The notes: a model not told the origin generated them from the sequence alone. Shown: positions 50,856 to 60,416, counted from the first letter of the stretch. The stretch is 64,000 nucleotides of DNA from an uncultured Bacteroidota bacterium (GCA_937924855.1 CALEYQ010000056.1:18182-82181); one strand, 5' to 3'. Numbers and translations are program-made.

Positions 50856-52448
50856 TTATTCTTTTTTTCGCTTAAATAACTTTTCCAGTTCATCCACCGG
50901 CTTTGCATTCAAACAATGAGCTGCATCAAGGCCTCCCTTCCGGGCAACAAAAACCCCGTATTTCATATCCAAAAGTCCTTCTTTTACATGAGCATCAGGG
51001 TTTAGAGAAATCATCACTCCTTTTTCAAGGCAATAAGGAATATGCCTCCAGTCAATATCCAGTCGCCAGGGATGCGAATTAAGTTCTATCACCACGCCGT
51101 TAGCGGCACAGGCATCAATTACTTTTTTTGTATCAATAGGATATCCCGGACGCGAAAGCAAAAGCCGCCCCGTGGGATGGCCCAGAATGGTGGTGTAGGG
51201 ATTTTCGATGGCTTTTATTAACCGTGAAGTGGCTTTTTCAATATCCATCTTTAAGTTACTATGAACCGAGGCAACCACAAAGTCGAAACTTTTCAATACC
51301 TCTTCAGGATAGTCAAGTGAGCCGCAAATAAAAATATCAGAATGAATTAACTATAATATCGAAAAGGGTGCTTTTTTTTTATTCAGTGCTTCTATTTCCT
51401 TATGTTGCTCAGCTACCCTTTCAATAGACAACCCGTTGGCGTAAAATGCAGATTTTGAGTGATCGCAAATACCAAGGTATTCCCAGGATTGTGATTGGCA
51501 GAACTGAGCCATTTCCTCAAGGGTATTAATTCCATCGCTCCAGGTAGAGTGATTGTGCAGTGAGCCTTTCAGCATTTCGAATGAAATCAGGTTTCCTGAA
51601 TAGGCTGAATGACCGGACAAATAAGGTCTATCCCTCCACTCTGCGGGAACGGGTGAAATTTTCAGCTCCTCAAAAATCTGATCTTCGGTTTTTTTTCCGG
51701 AAAAGGGCTTAAAGTTTATCGACTCTAAAAATTCCGTGGTTGCGGTAGCGGCAAAGTATTCCGAATCGAACTTTTCCTCAGGAATAACCTGAACCTTTAC
51801 AGGTATTCCCTCCAATGCAAATTCAATTTGCTTGTTTTCGGTTCCCAACACAAGAAACTCCAAATGGGTAACAACTTCATCTTTTCTAAAAAACCCACCC
51901 ACATTTTCCACCCTGGCATTGGGAAATTTTTCCTTTATCGTTTTCTGAGCTTCCTGAAAAGCATCTTCACAATCGGCATACCGGAATTTACCCTGATTGC
52001 TGTTGCGAAATTCTATAGCATTTTGAATTTGCTGCTGGGTTTTTTCGCCAAATCCCTTTAAGGTAAGGAGTCGGTTCTCAAAACATGCATACAAAAGTTC
52101 TCCCGGCGATTCCACTTCCAGCTCTTTCCATAACTGCCTCACCTTTTTTGGACCAATGCCCTTAATACCCAGCATTTCAACCACCCCGGGCGGTGTTGCC
52201 TCCAACAATTCCTTAATTTCTGTGGTAGTTCCGGTTTCCCTTATTTCGAGAATTTTGGCCACTATCCCTTTGCCAATACCCTCTATTTTTCCCAAATCCT
52301 CCGGCGAAACCGAATCCAGGTCAATCCCTGATTTATCAATTTTATAGGCAGCATTAGACAGGGATCGGACTTTAAATGAATTTTGGTCATGCAATTCGGC
52401 CAATTGAGCATTCAGTTTTAGCAGGGCTCCGTAATCCTTTCCGCTCAT
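50856..52448 (-). pseudogene. polX: DNA polymerase X (PolX, polymerase beta family + PHP) interrupted by an in-frame TAG
   Basis: About 529 sense codons plus one stop. The N-terminal part has helix-hairpin-helix motifs (IEGIGKGIVAKILEI, GIKGIGPKKVRQLW) and the polymerase X core. The PHP domain starts GSLHNHSTWSDGINTLEEMA. At 51351-51353 a TAG interrupts it after APFSIL. The frame goes on LIHSDI.. GSLDYPEEVLKSFDFVVASV .. HPTGRLLLSRPGYPID .. SLNPDAH to 50856. Relatives usually read KGIESDI here, so the stop, a Gly and the metal-ligand Glu are all altered in a four-codon patch. If the reading is right, the exonuclease/PHP half is lost unless read-through or internal initiation occurs. Confidence 0.82.
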
Positions 52449-52458
52449 GGCAATTTTG

Positions 52459-52466
52459 TATCTTTG
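52459..52466 (+). promoter_or_regulatory. -7 element of the kelch-like T9SS gene
   Basis: TATCTTTG, an exact TAnnTTTG. It places transcription start near 52473, after the in-frame TTG 52464 and ATG 52470, and so supports ATG 52482 as the true start. No good -33. Confidence 0.5.
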
Positions 52467-52481
52467 ATTATGCCTAAAAAT

Positions 52482-54065
52482 ATGGGATTTTTTTCAAAAA
52501 ATGCCGGGGTAATTGCATCCTTCATTTTCCTGTTTTCACTGGCCAAATCCCAAACAGGCCCACCACCACCCTTTTCCTTCGACCTGGAGCCTGTTTCTGC
52601 AAACCTTCCCGGATTTCATTCCGGTGCCATTGGTGTCTGGGGCAACAAATGGCTCATCATCGGCGGCCGGACCAACGGCATGCATGGCATGTCGAGCAAT
52701 GATAATTTCCAGACTCAATATGCCAATAACAACATCATTGTTATTGACACCACGCTATGGCAGGCTTATTATTCCAGTCTTTCAGTTTTGTCCTATAGTG
52801 TGGCCGATCCGTTACGCAGCACGAATATGCAATACTATCAGGATTCGGCCCGACTATACCTAACCGGAGGATTCGGATGGGACAGCATTCAGGGGAGGTT
52901 TACCACTTTTCCGGTTTTGTCGGCGATTGATATTCCCGGAATGATAAATGCCGTTATCCAAAACACTTCTATTGTTCCTCATATCCGCCAACTGACCGAC
53001 ACCTTATTCCAGGTATGTGGTGGAGAAATGGATAAGCTGGGTGGAAAAACCTACCTCTGTTTCGGGCATAATTTTCAGGGGCGATATTCCGATCCCCCCT
53101 CCCCGCTTTTTACACAGGTTTATTCTCCATGGGTTAAAAAGTTCCGCTTGCTTGACGACGGGGTGAACCTTAGCTATTCAAACCTTCAGTTTTTTGAAGA
53201 CACCACGAATTTCCGGCGGCGGGACTACAATTTATACCGCATGATTTTCCCGAATGGAAATCCGGGCCTGGCTGCGTTTTCGGGGGTATTCCGACCCGAC
53301 ATTGACCTTCCCGTGACCCGTCCGGTTTTTATGGATTCTTCTTCCTTTACCCTTCCCCCCTACGATCAGCAAATGAATAATTATACTTGTGCCGGAATTC
53401 CCATTTTCGATTCGGTAATACCCCGTATGTACTGGACCTTTTTCGGAGGGATGGGTGTAAACCACAAAAATCCTCAGAACAATCAGGTGGTTTACGACAG
53501 TCTGGTTCCATTTATTGATGATATAACAACAATGACCCTGCATCCTGGCGGCACTCTTGAGGAGCATATTCATTCGGGCCGGATGCCCGGTCTTTTAGGA
53601 ACCAATGCCAAGTTTATTTTACGAACCCAGATACCTTCTTATTCCAATAAGGTAATAAATTTCAGGTTGCTTCCCCCTACCCGCAGTCTGGCAGGGTATA
53701 TTGTTGGTGGCATCAGAGGTTCAGGTCCAAATCTAATGCCCAGTTACAGCAACGATACCGTTTACAGGGTTTATATCAATCCCGTTTTCTCAGGGATAGG
53801 GAAACAGGCGGGACAACTTCATTTTTCCATTTTTCCCAACCCTGCCGGAAATACTTTTTCCGTTCAGCTGCACCGGAAGTCCGGAGGAAATTATTCCTTT
53901 TCAATATCCGACCTTTCCGGCCAGATTCTGATTCGAAGCAATGGCAAATTTCCTGAAGAGGGACGCATAACTTTTTCCCACGAAGGCAAACTGGCCCCCG
54001 GGGTTTATTTTCTCAGTCTGGAATCAGAAGGCTTTTCCGCCACTCAAAAACTAATTATTTTCTGA
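52482..54065 (+). CDS. Kelch-like propeller protein with T9SS sorting domain
   Basis: About 527 residues. Signal peptide (GVIASFIFLFSLAKSQ), kelch-type strands (FHSGAIGVWGNKWLIIGGRT, YYQDSARLYLTGGFGWDSIQ, PHIRQLTDTLFQVCGGEMDK) and a T9SS type A tail (FSIFPNPAGNTFSVQLHRKS .. GVYFLSLESEG). The binding target is unknown. Its stop codon is directly adjacent to the stop of the convergent PQQ dehydrogenase-like gene. ATG 52482 is chosen on promoter position; 52470 is possible. Confidence 0.8.
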   Translation: MGFFSKNAGVIASFIFLFSLAKSQTGPPPPFSFDLEPVSANLPGFHSGAIGVWGNKWLIIGGRTNGMHGMSSNDNFQTQYANNNIIVIDTTLWQAYYSSLSVLSYSVADPLRSTNMQYYQDSARLYLTGGFGWDSIQGRFTTFPVLSAIDIPGMINAVIQNTSIVPHIRQLTDTLFQVCGGEMDKLGGKTYLCFGHNFQGRYSDPPSPLFTQVYSPWVKKFRLLDDGVNLSYSNLQFFEDTTNFRRRDYNLYRMIFPNGNPGLAAFSGVFRPDIDLPVTRPVFMDSSSFTLPPYDQQMNNYTCAGIPIFDSVIPRMYWTFFGGMGVNHKNPQNNQVVYDSLVPFIDDITTMTLHPGGTLEEHIHSGRMPGLLGTNAKFILRTQIPSYSNKVINFRLLPPTRSLAGYIVGGIRGSGPNLMPSYSNDTVYRVYINPVFSGIGKQAGQLHFSIFPNPAGNTFSVQLHRKSGGNYSFSISDLSGQILIRSNGKFPEEGRITFSHEGKLAPGVYFLSLESEGFSATQKLIIF

Positions 54066-55508
54066 TCAGGGAATCAGGGTCCATTTTAAGGTTATAAACC
54101 CGTCCGCAGAATTTATCCTAACCAAATAGTTTCCGGGAGGCAGGTTTCCGGGGAGTTGCACTTCATGCATACCATTTGAAAAATGCCCTGTTGGAATACC
54201 ACCCACTTCCCGACCAGCAAGGTCAGTAACACTGATGCTTACTTCCCCTACCTTTTCCATCCAGAATTTCAGTAGAGATGCCCCGTTTGAAGGGTTAGGA
54301 AATAAAACAGCCTGGGAAAGATTAGATGTGGCAGGGGTTGGAACGTCCATTCCGGTGGGACAAACCCTCATAATATTGCCCGTAGTTGTATATCCACCTT
54401 TCATGGCATACAGGCAACCTTCCGGTCCCTGTTTAAGGGTTGTAAGACCTCCTGTGGTGGTTAGATCCATCCACATAACCAGATTGGTAACCACATCAAA
54501 ATAGGGGGAATTGCCCAATGTAAGGTCATAAACACGGCCATAGTCATTATCAGCCACAAGGAGGTGATTTGTAAAGGCCGACATTAAGGAATGGGTATAA
54601 TGAACTATTCCTGTAACTGCAGGAAGCGGTGCTCCCCAAACAGCCATTGGATTAATGTAGGCCGGGTTATTACAAGCGGAAGCCGATTGGTAGAGAAAAT
54701 TACCTTCGCAAACCTGCCATCCGTAATTTTTTCCACGCATTCCGTAATTTACCTCATCGTAAGTAACGGCACCGTTTTCGGTGATATACAGGGAATCATT
54801 AAAGGTGCTGAAACAGAAATCAAATGGGTTTCTTAGTCCGTATGACCAAATTCTGTCATCGTTTCCTGTGGCAGGGTTCCCATCATCATAAAATGGATTT
54901 GTAGTGGGTATGGTTCCGTCTTTATTTATTCGAAGAATCTTACCAAAAGGATTGGTCAGCAATTGGGAATTAGCAGGAGTGGCAATATCCCCGATACTTA
55001 CATAAATCTGATTGGGTTCTGAAGGCCGGAAGCGCACATTACCTCCCACGTGGTTGCCGGGAATGGAATTACTTACCGGCACACTCAAAATTATGGTAGG
55101 GTTGGTTCCCACATTAGAAACATCAGTAAATCTAACCACCCGGATAAATTGGGCGCCGGTAGGAGATGGGTTACAGCAACGGTGATTATAATAAACATAC
55201 ACATAGCCGTTGGTGGCGTAGTTAGGATCAACTTCAATGCCCAGGAGTCCACGCTCAAAATCATTAAAGGTGGAATCAGACAAATTATAAAAAGTACCCA
55301 GGAGTCCGAAATTGGCATCGTATTTTCTGATTACACCTCCTTTGAGGGTCAGAAAAATTGAGCCATCAGGGGCAAAGGTAAAGGCCACCGGATAAGCAAG
55401 CGGAGTAATAACCGTAGTGGTTGTATAGGTTTGTGAAAATAGCAGGCAGGGCACCAGGGCCAATGCAAACAAAAGAGAAGCTGATTTTTTCATTAATAAA
55501 ATTTTCAT
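54066..55508 (-). CDS. PQQ-dependent sugar dehydrogenase-like protein with T9SS sorting domain
   Basis: 480 residues. Signal peptide (SASLLFALALVPCLLFSQ), then the glucose/sorbosone dehydrogenase six-bladed propeller: VAFTFAPDGSIFLTLKGGVI, RGLLGIEVDPNYATNGYVYV, NHVGGNVRF with the putative catalytic His, and WSYGLRNPFDFCF. T9SS tail: AVLFPNPSNGASLLKFWMEK .. GNYLVRINSADG. It would oxidise sugars or related alcohols at the surface if PQQ is supplied; PQQ synthesis genes are not in view. Start ATG 55508; ATG 55493 just before the signal peptide is also possible. Confidence 0.87.
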   Translation of the reverse strand: MKILLMKKSASLLFALALVPCLLFSQTYTTTTVITPLAYPVAFTFAPDGSIFLTLKGGVIRKYDANFGLLGTFYNLSDSTFNDFERGLLGIEVDPNYATNGYVYVYYNHRCCNPSPTGAQFIRVVRFTDVSNVGTNPTIILSVPVSNSIPGNHVGGNVRFRPSEPNQIYVSIGDIATPANSQLLTNPFGKILRINKDGTIPTTNPFYDDGNPATGNDDRIWSYGLRNPFDFCFSTFNDSLYITENGAVTYDEVNYGMRGKNYGWQVCEGNFLYQSASACNNPAYINPMAVWGAPLPAVTGIVHYTHSLMSAFTNHLLVADNDYGRVYDLTLGNSPYFDVVTNLVMWMDLTTTGGLTTLKQGPEGCLYAMKGGYTTTGNIMRVCPTGMDVPTPATSNLSQAVLFPNPSNGASLLKFWMEKVGEVSISVTDLAGREVGGIPTGHFSNGMHEVQLPGNLPPGNYLVRINSADGFITLKWTLIP

Positions 55509-55522
55509 TAAAGGTATGAAAC

Positions 55523-55551
55523 AAAAAAAACCCCGGGAAGTCCGGGGTTTT
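55523..55551 (-). terminator. Terminator after the OmpA-TPR gene
   Basis: AAAACCCCGG (55527-55536) pairs with CCGGGGTTTT (55542-55551). On the minus strand the hairpin is followed by a run of T (55530-55523). It lies 22 bases beyond the OmpA-TPR stop and close to the start of the next minus-strand gene. Confidence 0.85.
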
Positions 55552-55572
55552 TTCTTTCTTGGTCAAAATCAA

Positions 55573-57312
55573 TTACATACCAACAAGAGCCTTGAATTCG
55601 CTGTTGGAACGCATCTTGAAGAACTCCATATCCGTTTTAGCAGCTTCTTTAAGGGAAGCATCTTTATTGATAGCGGTCTTCAGGTTATTTATCATCATGT
55701 TTGCATCGCCTTTTCTGGCTCCGGCAATGGCTTTCAGGTAATAAGAAATAGCTTCTTCCTTTACTTTGCTTCCATCCAGGATGGCTACGGCTCCGTCGTT
55801 GTTACCGCTAAGCAGGGTTGCCAGGGCGGAGTTGAAGGTTTTGTAGCTGCCCATGTTGGAAAGCGCATTGCTGTAATTTCCGTTGAGGATTTCGCAAACT
55901 CCCATGTTGTATTTTGTCTCGGCAGAAGTACCTGCTTTTTTGTAATAATCCATGGCCGCTTTGCGATCGCCCTTCCAGCGGGAAACGATTCCAAGGTTGT
56001 TTAAAATAACAGGATTGTTAGGGGACATTTTATCAGCTTTGTTGAACTGAGCTTCTGCATCACCAAGTTTATTTAACTGTAGCAATACGGTTCCCACATT
56101 ATTTACGGTTCTCCAGTCATTTCCAAAGCGCTTTTCAGCGGCCTTGTAGATGTTCAGCTTGGTGTTCAGATCATTGGTAAGCGTAGCAGCGAAAAGGATT
56201 TCTTCAAGGTTAAGGCTGTCAGGGGTAGTGGTAGCAAACTTCAAAAGCTGCTCATCTGTTCTGCCAACAACATCATAGTTAAGGTTGTTTACAGAGCGAC
56301 GGAGTTTTGGAAGAATATTATCGGCAACTTCGCGATAGGTTTTGGAAAGGTTCTTAATCTCCTGTTCGCGCTTTTCGCCATCAGGATACATTTTAAGAAC
56401 ATTCAGGATAAGATCCTTATCAGCAATGCTGGATTGCTCCATAAGCGATTTAAATCCTTCCCAGTCTTCAGCAGTAGTTTTAATGCTATACCAATTATCC
56501 TGGGTGGCGGCATCGAATTTTGTTTTCTTCTCCTTGAACATTCCCTGGAAATATTTAATTGTTGACTTCGCACGGTCGTCAGCAAGGTTTGCATTATAGC
56601 TTAACTCTCCATCGGGTGAGGCATAAGCAGAAACGGACATGCCCTTATAAACATACTTGGTTGGATTCATCATGGAATTCTCAACCCATGTTTTAAGGTC
56701 TTTCATTTCCTTTTTAGTAGTTTCAGTCGGACGAACCTGGCTTGAGTTAATAAGATAAAAGATCTCAATCATTTGAGAATTAGGGATAACGCGCTCAAAC
56801 TTATCCTTTCCGATAAGCGTCATATCATCAGGCTGGGTCAGAAGAGGGGTTACGATGGTTCCATCGGCAATCTTCTTTTCAGGCATTTCCTTTGTCTTGC
56901 TTTTTACCTGTCCGGTAGCGGAATAATAAAGATCCGCATTGCGCATTTCAGGCTGGTAGGCTATTTTGTCGGTATAGCTGAAAGATCCGCCCTCTTTATA
57001 TTTAACGGTTGTTCCTTTTGCATCTTTGGCTTTCTCACCATAAACGGTAATTGGCTTAAGAGCCTTTTCACCACCATTCCATTTCATTTTAGGGTTAATG
57101 GTCAACGCAACCTTTTTACCAAAATACTTGGCAGGATATTTTCCTTTAACGGTAACAGAAATACTGTCACCATGCATTTCAAGAGGGTTTGGGGTTACGG
57201 TGTATTCAACAGTTTCTGCCTTTTTCTGCATTTTTTTCAGGCCGTTACAAGCCGAAAAAGAAATAAGGGCCAGAGCCGCTAAACTTAGGGTTTGGATTTT
57301 GGAGGTTTTCAT
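55573..57312 (-). CDS. Lipoprotein with OmpA-like and TPR domains
   Basis: 579 residues. Lipoprotein signal LAALALISFSACNG (Cys at about 22), an Ig-like N-terminal half (VEYTVTPNPLEMHGDSISVT), an OmpA-like region with the peptidoglycan-binding pattern (VSAYASPDGELSYNANLADDRA), then TPRs (WRTVNNVGTVLLQLNKLGDA, NPVILNNLGIVSRWKGDRKA). It probably tethers the outer membrane to peptidoglycan and scaffolds other proteins. The frame is open upstream to 57366, but the promoter below lies inside that extension, so ATG 57312 is the start. Confidence 0.87.
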   Translation of the reverse strand: MKTSKIQTLSLAALALISFSACNGLKKMQKKAETVEYTVTPNPLEMHGDSISVTVKGKYPAKYFGKKVALTINPKMKWNGGEKALKPITVYGEKAKDAKGTTVKYKEGGSFSYTDKIAYQPEMRNADLYYSATGQVKSKTKEMPEKKIADGTIVTPLLTQPDDMTLIGKDKFERVIPNSQMIEIFYLINSSQVRPTETTKKEMKDLKTWVENSMMNPTKYVYKGMSVSAYASPDGELSYNANLADDRAKSTIKYFQGMFKEKKTKFDAATQDNWYSIKTTAEDWEGFKSLMEQSSIADKDLILNVLKMYPDGEKREQEIKNLSKTYREVADNILPKLRRSVNNLNYDVVGRTDEQLLKFATTTPDSLNLEEILFAATLTNDLNTKLNIYKAAEKRFGNDWRTVNNVGTVLLQLNKLGDAEAQFNKADKMSPNNPVILNNLGIVSRWKGDRKAAMDYYKKAGTSAETKYNMGVCEILNGNYSNALSNMGSYKTFNSALATLLSGNNDGAVAILDGSKVKEEAISYYLKAIAGARKGDANMMINNLKTAINKDASLKEAAKTDMEFFKMRSNSEFKALVGM

Positions 57313-57363
57313 TTTTTTTTGGTTTGTGCTAATTTGCAATGCGTTACTTTTGGCAACTGTGGG

Positions 57364-57391
57364 CAAAAATAGTTATTTTTTAATAAAACAA
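57364..57391 (-). promoter_or_regulatory. Promoter of the OmpA-TPR lipoprotein gene
   Basis: On the minus strand TTG (57391-57389), 17 bases, then TATTTTTG (57371-57364). Transcription would start near 57357, giving a leader of about 45 bases rich in A before ATG 57312. Confidence 0.65.
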
Positions 57392-57424
57392 GATGATTTC
57401 CTGATTTTTAATCACTTATTAACC

Positions 57425-58060
57425 TCAGGCCCCTTTTAATAAACCGGAAACTTCGTTAATCCCGGGTTTAAAATCCCTGTCGAGTATTTGAACCAGTCTT
57501 AATAAATGTTCCCGGTCACGGCCCGGGGAAAAGTTCTCACCCGGAATCAGCAATACCGGAACATTTTTTTCCTTTTTGAGATAAGCCATAAATCCTTTCT
57601 CAACCCTTTTCAGGTAATCCGCCTCTATGGCCTTTTCATACTCCCGGCCCCTGAACTGAATACCCTCCTTCACCTTTTCAATTTCTCTATGATAATAGAG
57701 CACCAGATCGGGCTTGGGAACCCGGGTTTTTAATTCCAAAAAGAGGGACTTAAACATGGCCAGTTTTTCACCCTTAAGGTTAACTCCTCCAAAAACCATG
57801 GATTTATCGAACCAAAAATCGGAAATCACCCTGTTTCCCGGTCTCACCCCTTTAACAAGCTGGCGGTAGCGATCTATTAAAAAGCTGATTTCCAGAGGAA
57901 AGCCGAACCCTGATGGGTCGCGGTAAAAGGCCGGAAGCAGGGGATTATCCTCAAACTCCTCTTCCAGAATATCGGCCATATAGTGCCCGGATAAGCGAGA
58001 GGCAAGGGTGCTTTTGCCTGCACCAATATTTCCCTCTATGGCAAGATAATTCCACCTCAT
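57425..58060 (-). CDS. Second deoxynucleoside kinase (dNK family)
   Basis: 211 residues. P-loop AIEGNIGAGKSTLASRLSGH, a DRY-like FLIDRYRQLV, ISDFWFDKSMVFGG in place of the usual ERS/DRS motif, and the lid FRGREYEKAIEADYLKRVEK. It is diverged from the kinase at 48 kb, which suggests a different base preference. ATG 58060 overlaps the folK stop by four bases (ATGA), a pairing common in Bacteroidota. Confidence 0.9.
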   Translation of the reverse strand: MRWNYLAIEGNIGAGKSTLASRLSGHYMADILEEEFEDNPLLPAFYRDPSGFGFPLEISFLIDRYRQLVKGVRPGNRVISDFWFDKSMVFGGVNLKGEKLAMFKSLFLELKTRVPKPDLVLYYHREIEKVKEGIQFRGREYEKAIEADYLKRVEKGFMAYLKKEKNVPVLLIPGENFSPGRDREHLLRLVQILDRDFKPGINEVSGLLKGA

Positions 58061-58539
58061 AGCCGGGTAACTGTTAAAGGGTCGGTGCATTCGGCCAACA
58101 ACTCTGCCACCGTTTTATTTAAAACTGGATGTATGAAATCTGTTGCCAGTTCTTTTAAGGGTGTAAGTGCAAACTTTCTACTTGGTAAAAGCGGGTGTGG
58201 AACCTGAAGGCCTCCATTATTAATAATCATTTCACCAAAAAAAAGCACATCAATATCCATATACCTCGGGCCCCATTTTTCCCTGGGAGGATTTTTGAAT
58301 TTCTCCTCCACCGAGCGTGTAATTTCATGTACTTCAAAAGGACTTTTTGAGGTTTCAAATTCCAGCACGGCATTCAAAAAATCAGGTTGTCCGGAAAGAC
58401 CCCATGCCGGTGAATGGTAAAGGTGGGAACCCCCAATGGCTGCGCCCAGTTCTTTCTCCAGCAGCCCTGAGGCCAGAAACAGGTTCTGGAAACGATTTCC
58501 CAGATTGCCACCCAACAATAAAAATACCCTGTTTATCAT
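58057..58539 (-). CDS. folK: 2-amino-4-hydroxy-6-hydroxymethyldihydropteridine pyrophosphokinase
   Basis: 160 residues, HPPK. Transfers pyrophosphate from ATP to the pterin in folate synthesis. VFLLLGGNLGNRFQNLFLAS opens the protein and the HPPK signature GPRYMDIDVLFFG is complete; a further motif is VPHPLLPSRKFALTPLKEL. Translationally coupled to the dNK gene downstream. Confidence 0.97.
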   Translation of the reverse strand: MINRVFLLLGGNLGNRFQNLFLASGLLEKELGAAIGGSHLYHSPAWGLSGQPDFLNAVLEFETSKSPFEVHEITRSVEEKFKNPPREKWGPRYMDIDVLFFGEMIINNGGLQVPHPLLPSRKFALTPLKELATDFIHPVLNKTVAELLAECTDPLTVTRL

Positions 58540-58549
58540 GAATTATTTC

Positions 58550-58557
58550 CAAAAGTA
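58550..58557 (-). promoter_or_regulatory. -7 element upstream of folK
   Basis: TACTTTTG on the minus strand fits TAnnTTTG, eleven bases before ATG 58539; no clear -33. Would give a nearly leaderless mRNA. Confidence 0.4.
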
Positions 58558-58613
58558 ACAATTCGAAAATCCAAAAGCCATCGATTCATAAATTAGTAGC
58601 AAAACAACCTAAC

Positions 58614-60365
58614 ATGAAATCTTTTTTTGCTTCACTTGCCGGAACCATCACTGCCATAATTCTACTCAATATCATTGGCCTGATTATCATTTTTTCACTC
58701 ATTCCCGATGAAAAGCCCTTTAAAGTTAAACCCAATTCCATTTTACATGTAAACCTCGATAAGCCTATTGTCGAAAGAAAATCAAAAAATCCATTTCAGG
58801 GTTTTGACTTTTCCGACGGAAAAGGATTAAGTCTTGAAGAAATCCTTGATAACATTGAAAAAGCTAAAGCCGACACCAACATCAAAGGTATTTATCTCGA
58901 ATCCGGTTTCCCCGGGGCAGGAGCCGCAACCCTTGAAGAAATAAGAAACGCCCTTATCGATTTTAAATCGGAGGGGAAGTTCATTATCAGCTATGGTGAA
59001 ATTTATTCCCAAAAAGCCTATTATCTGGCAAGTGTGGCCGACCATATTTTCCTGAACCCCCAGGGCATCATTGAACACAAAGGCTTGAGCGCCCAGTTAA
59101 TGTTCTTCAAAGGCCTGCTGGACAAACTGGAAATTCAGGCCCAGATTTTCAGGCATGGGAAATTTAAATCCGCCATTGAACCCTTTATGCTCGACAAAAT
59201 GAGTCAGGCTAACCGCGAACAGGTTGAAACTTATATCGGCAGCATATGGGGCCATATTGTTAAAGGAATCTCCGCCACCCGTGGCATTTCTGTTGAATCG
59301 CTCAATGCCCTTGCCGACAATATGGAAATTCAGGATGCCGGTGCATGTATAAAGTATAAATTTTGCGACGACACCCTTTACCTCGACCAGGTGCAGGATT
59401 TCCTGAAAGAAAAATCAGGTCTTAAGGAAAAAGATAACCTCAGACTGGTTCCCATGGGCAAATACACCAAGGTTCCAAAATCAAAAAAAGAAAAGACTAC
59501 CAAGGATAAAATTGCTGTAGTTTATGCCGTAGGCAGCATTGAAAGCGGTGAAGGCGATGATGAAACCATTGGTTCCGACCGGATCGCAAAAGCCATCCGG
59601 GATGCCAGGAAAGATTCCACCATTAAAGCCATTGTATTACGCGTAAACAGTCCGGGTGGCAGTGCCCTGGCCTCTGATGTTATGTGGCGGGAAGTGGTGC
59701 TGGCACGGAAAACAAAACCTGTTATTGTAAGTATGGGAGACGTGGCCGCCTCAGGAGGATATTATATTTCCTGCGGAGCCGACCGCATCTTTGCCCAACC
59801 CAATACCATAACCGGCTCCATCGGCGTATTTGGTATGCTTCCAAACCTTGAAAAAATGTTCAAAAACAAGCTGGGAATTACCTTCGATACCGCCAATACC
59901 AATAAACACAGCGACCTTGGCAACCTGAGCAGACCTGTTTCGGAATCTGAGGGCAAGGTTATTCAAAACGGGGTTGAATCCATTTACAAAACTTTCATTG
60001 GCAGGGTGGCAAACGGCCGGGGTATGAGCCCTGATGCAGTTGACAGCATCGGGCAGGGCCGGGTGTGGAGCGGCGTTGACGCACTTAAAATCGGTCTGGT
60101 AGACGAACTGGGTGGCTTAAAGGATGCCATTAAATATGCAGCGGGAAAAGTAAATCTGGAAAACTATCGTCTTGTTACCCTTCCCAAGCAAAAAGAACCC
60201 TTTGAAGAAATCTTAAAGGAATTGTCCGGAGAGGCCGAAGCGCGCACCTACCAAAGAATTCAAAAAGAACTGGGGCTTAGTCTTGATGTGATGCAAAGCC
60301 TGAGCAAAATAATGAAAATGAAAGGGGTGCAGGCCCGTCTGCCCTTTGAAATCTACATTAATTAA
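58614..60365 (+). CDS. sppA: Signal peptide peptidase SppA, long (67-kDa) type
   Basis: 583 residues. N-terminal membrane anchor (TITAIILLNIIGLIIIFSLI), then two tandem S49 domains. The catalytic Lys is about 185 in GKFKSAIEPF of the first domain and the Ser about 380 in GDVAASGGYYIS of the second, the split Ser-Lys dyad of the family. It degrades signal-peptide remnants in the membrane. An intrinsic terminator follows directly. Confidence 0.96.
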   Translation: MKSFFASLAGTITAIILLNIIGLIIIFSLIPDEKPFKVKPNSILHVNLDKPIVERKSKNPFQGFDFSDGKGLSLEEILDNIEKAKADTNIKGIYLESGFPGAGAATLEEIRNALIDFKSEGKFIISYGEIYSQKAYYLASVADHIFLNPQGIIEHKGLSAQLMFFKGLLDKLEIQAQIFRHGKFKSAIEPFMLDKMSQANREQVETYIGSIWGHIVKGISATRGISVESLNALADNMEIQDAGACIKYKFCDDTLYLDQVQDFLKEKSGLKEKDNLRLVPMGKYTKVPKSKKEKTTKDKIAVVYAVGSIESGEGDDETIGSDRIAKAIRDARKDSTIKAIVLRVNSPGGSALASDVMWREVVLARKTKPVIVSMGDVAASGGYYISCGADRIFAQPNTITGSIGVFGMLPNLEKMFKNKLGITFDTANTNKHSDLGNLSRPVSESEGKVIQNGVESIYKTFIGRVANGRGMSPDAVDSIGQGRVWSGVDALKIGLVDELGGLKDAIKYAAGKVNLENYRLVTLPKQKEPFEEILKELSGEAEARTYQRIQKELGLSLDVMQSLSKIMKMKGVQARLPFEIYIN

Positions 60366-60385
60366 ATCAACAACATCCCCGCCTG

Positions 60386-60416
60386 AAGCCCCGGAATTTT
60401 CCGGGGCTTTTTTTTT
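60386..60416 (+). terminator. Terminator after sppA
   Basis: AAGCCCCGG (60386-60394) pairs with CCGGGGCTT (60401-60409), followed by a run of nine or more T. It begins 20 bases after the sppA stop. Confidence 0.92.

Noticed and set aside
6797..52448. Reassigned stop codon (alternative genetic code) to explain in-frame stops
   Set aside because: TAA, TAG and TGA all appear as interruptions at positions that should be different residues (Trp, Lys, Gly, Tyr and others), and all three also end intact genes in this window.
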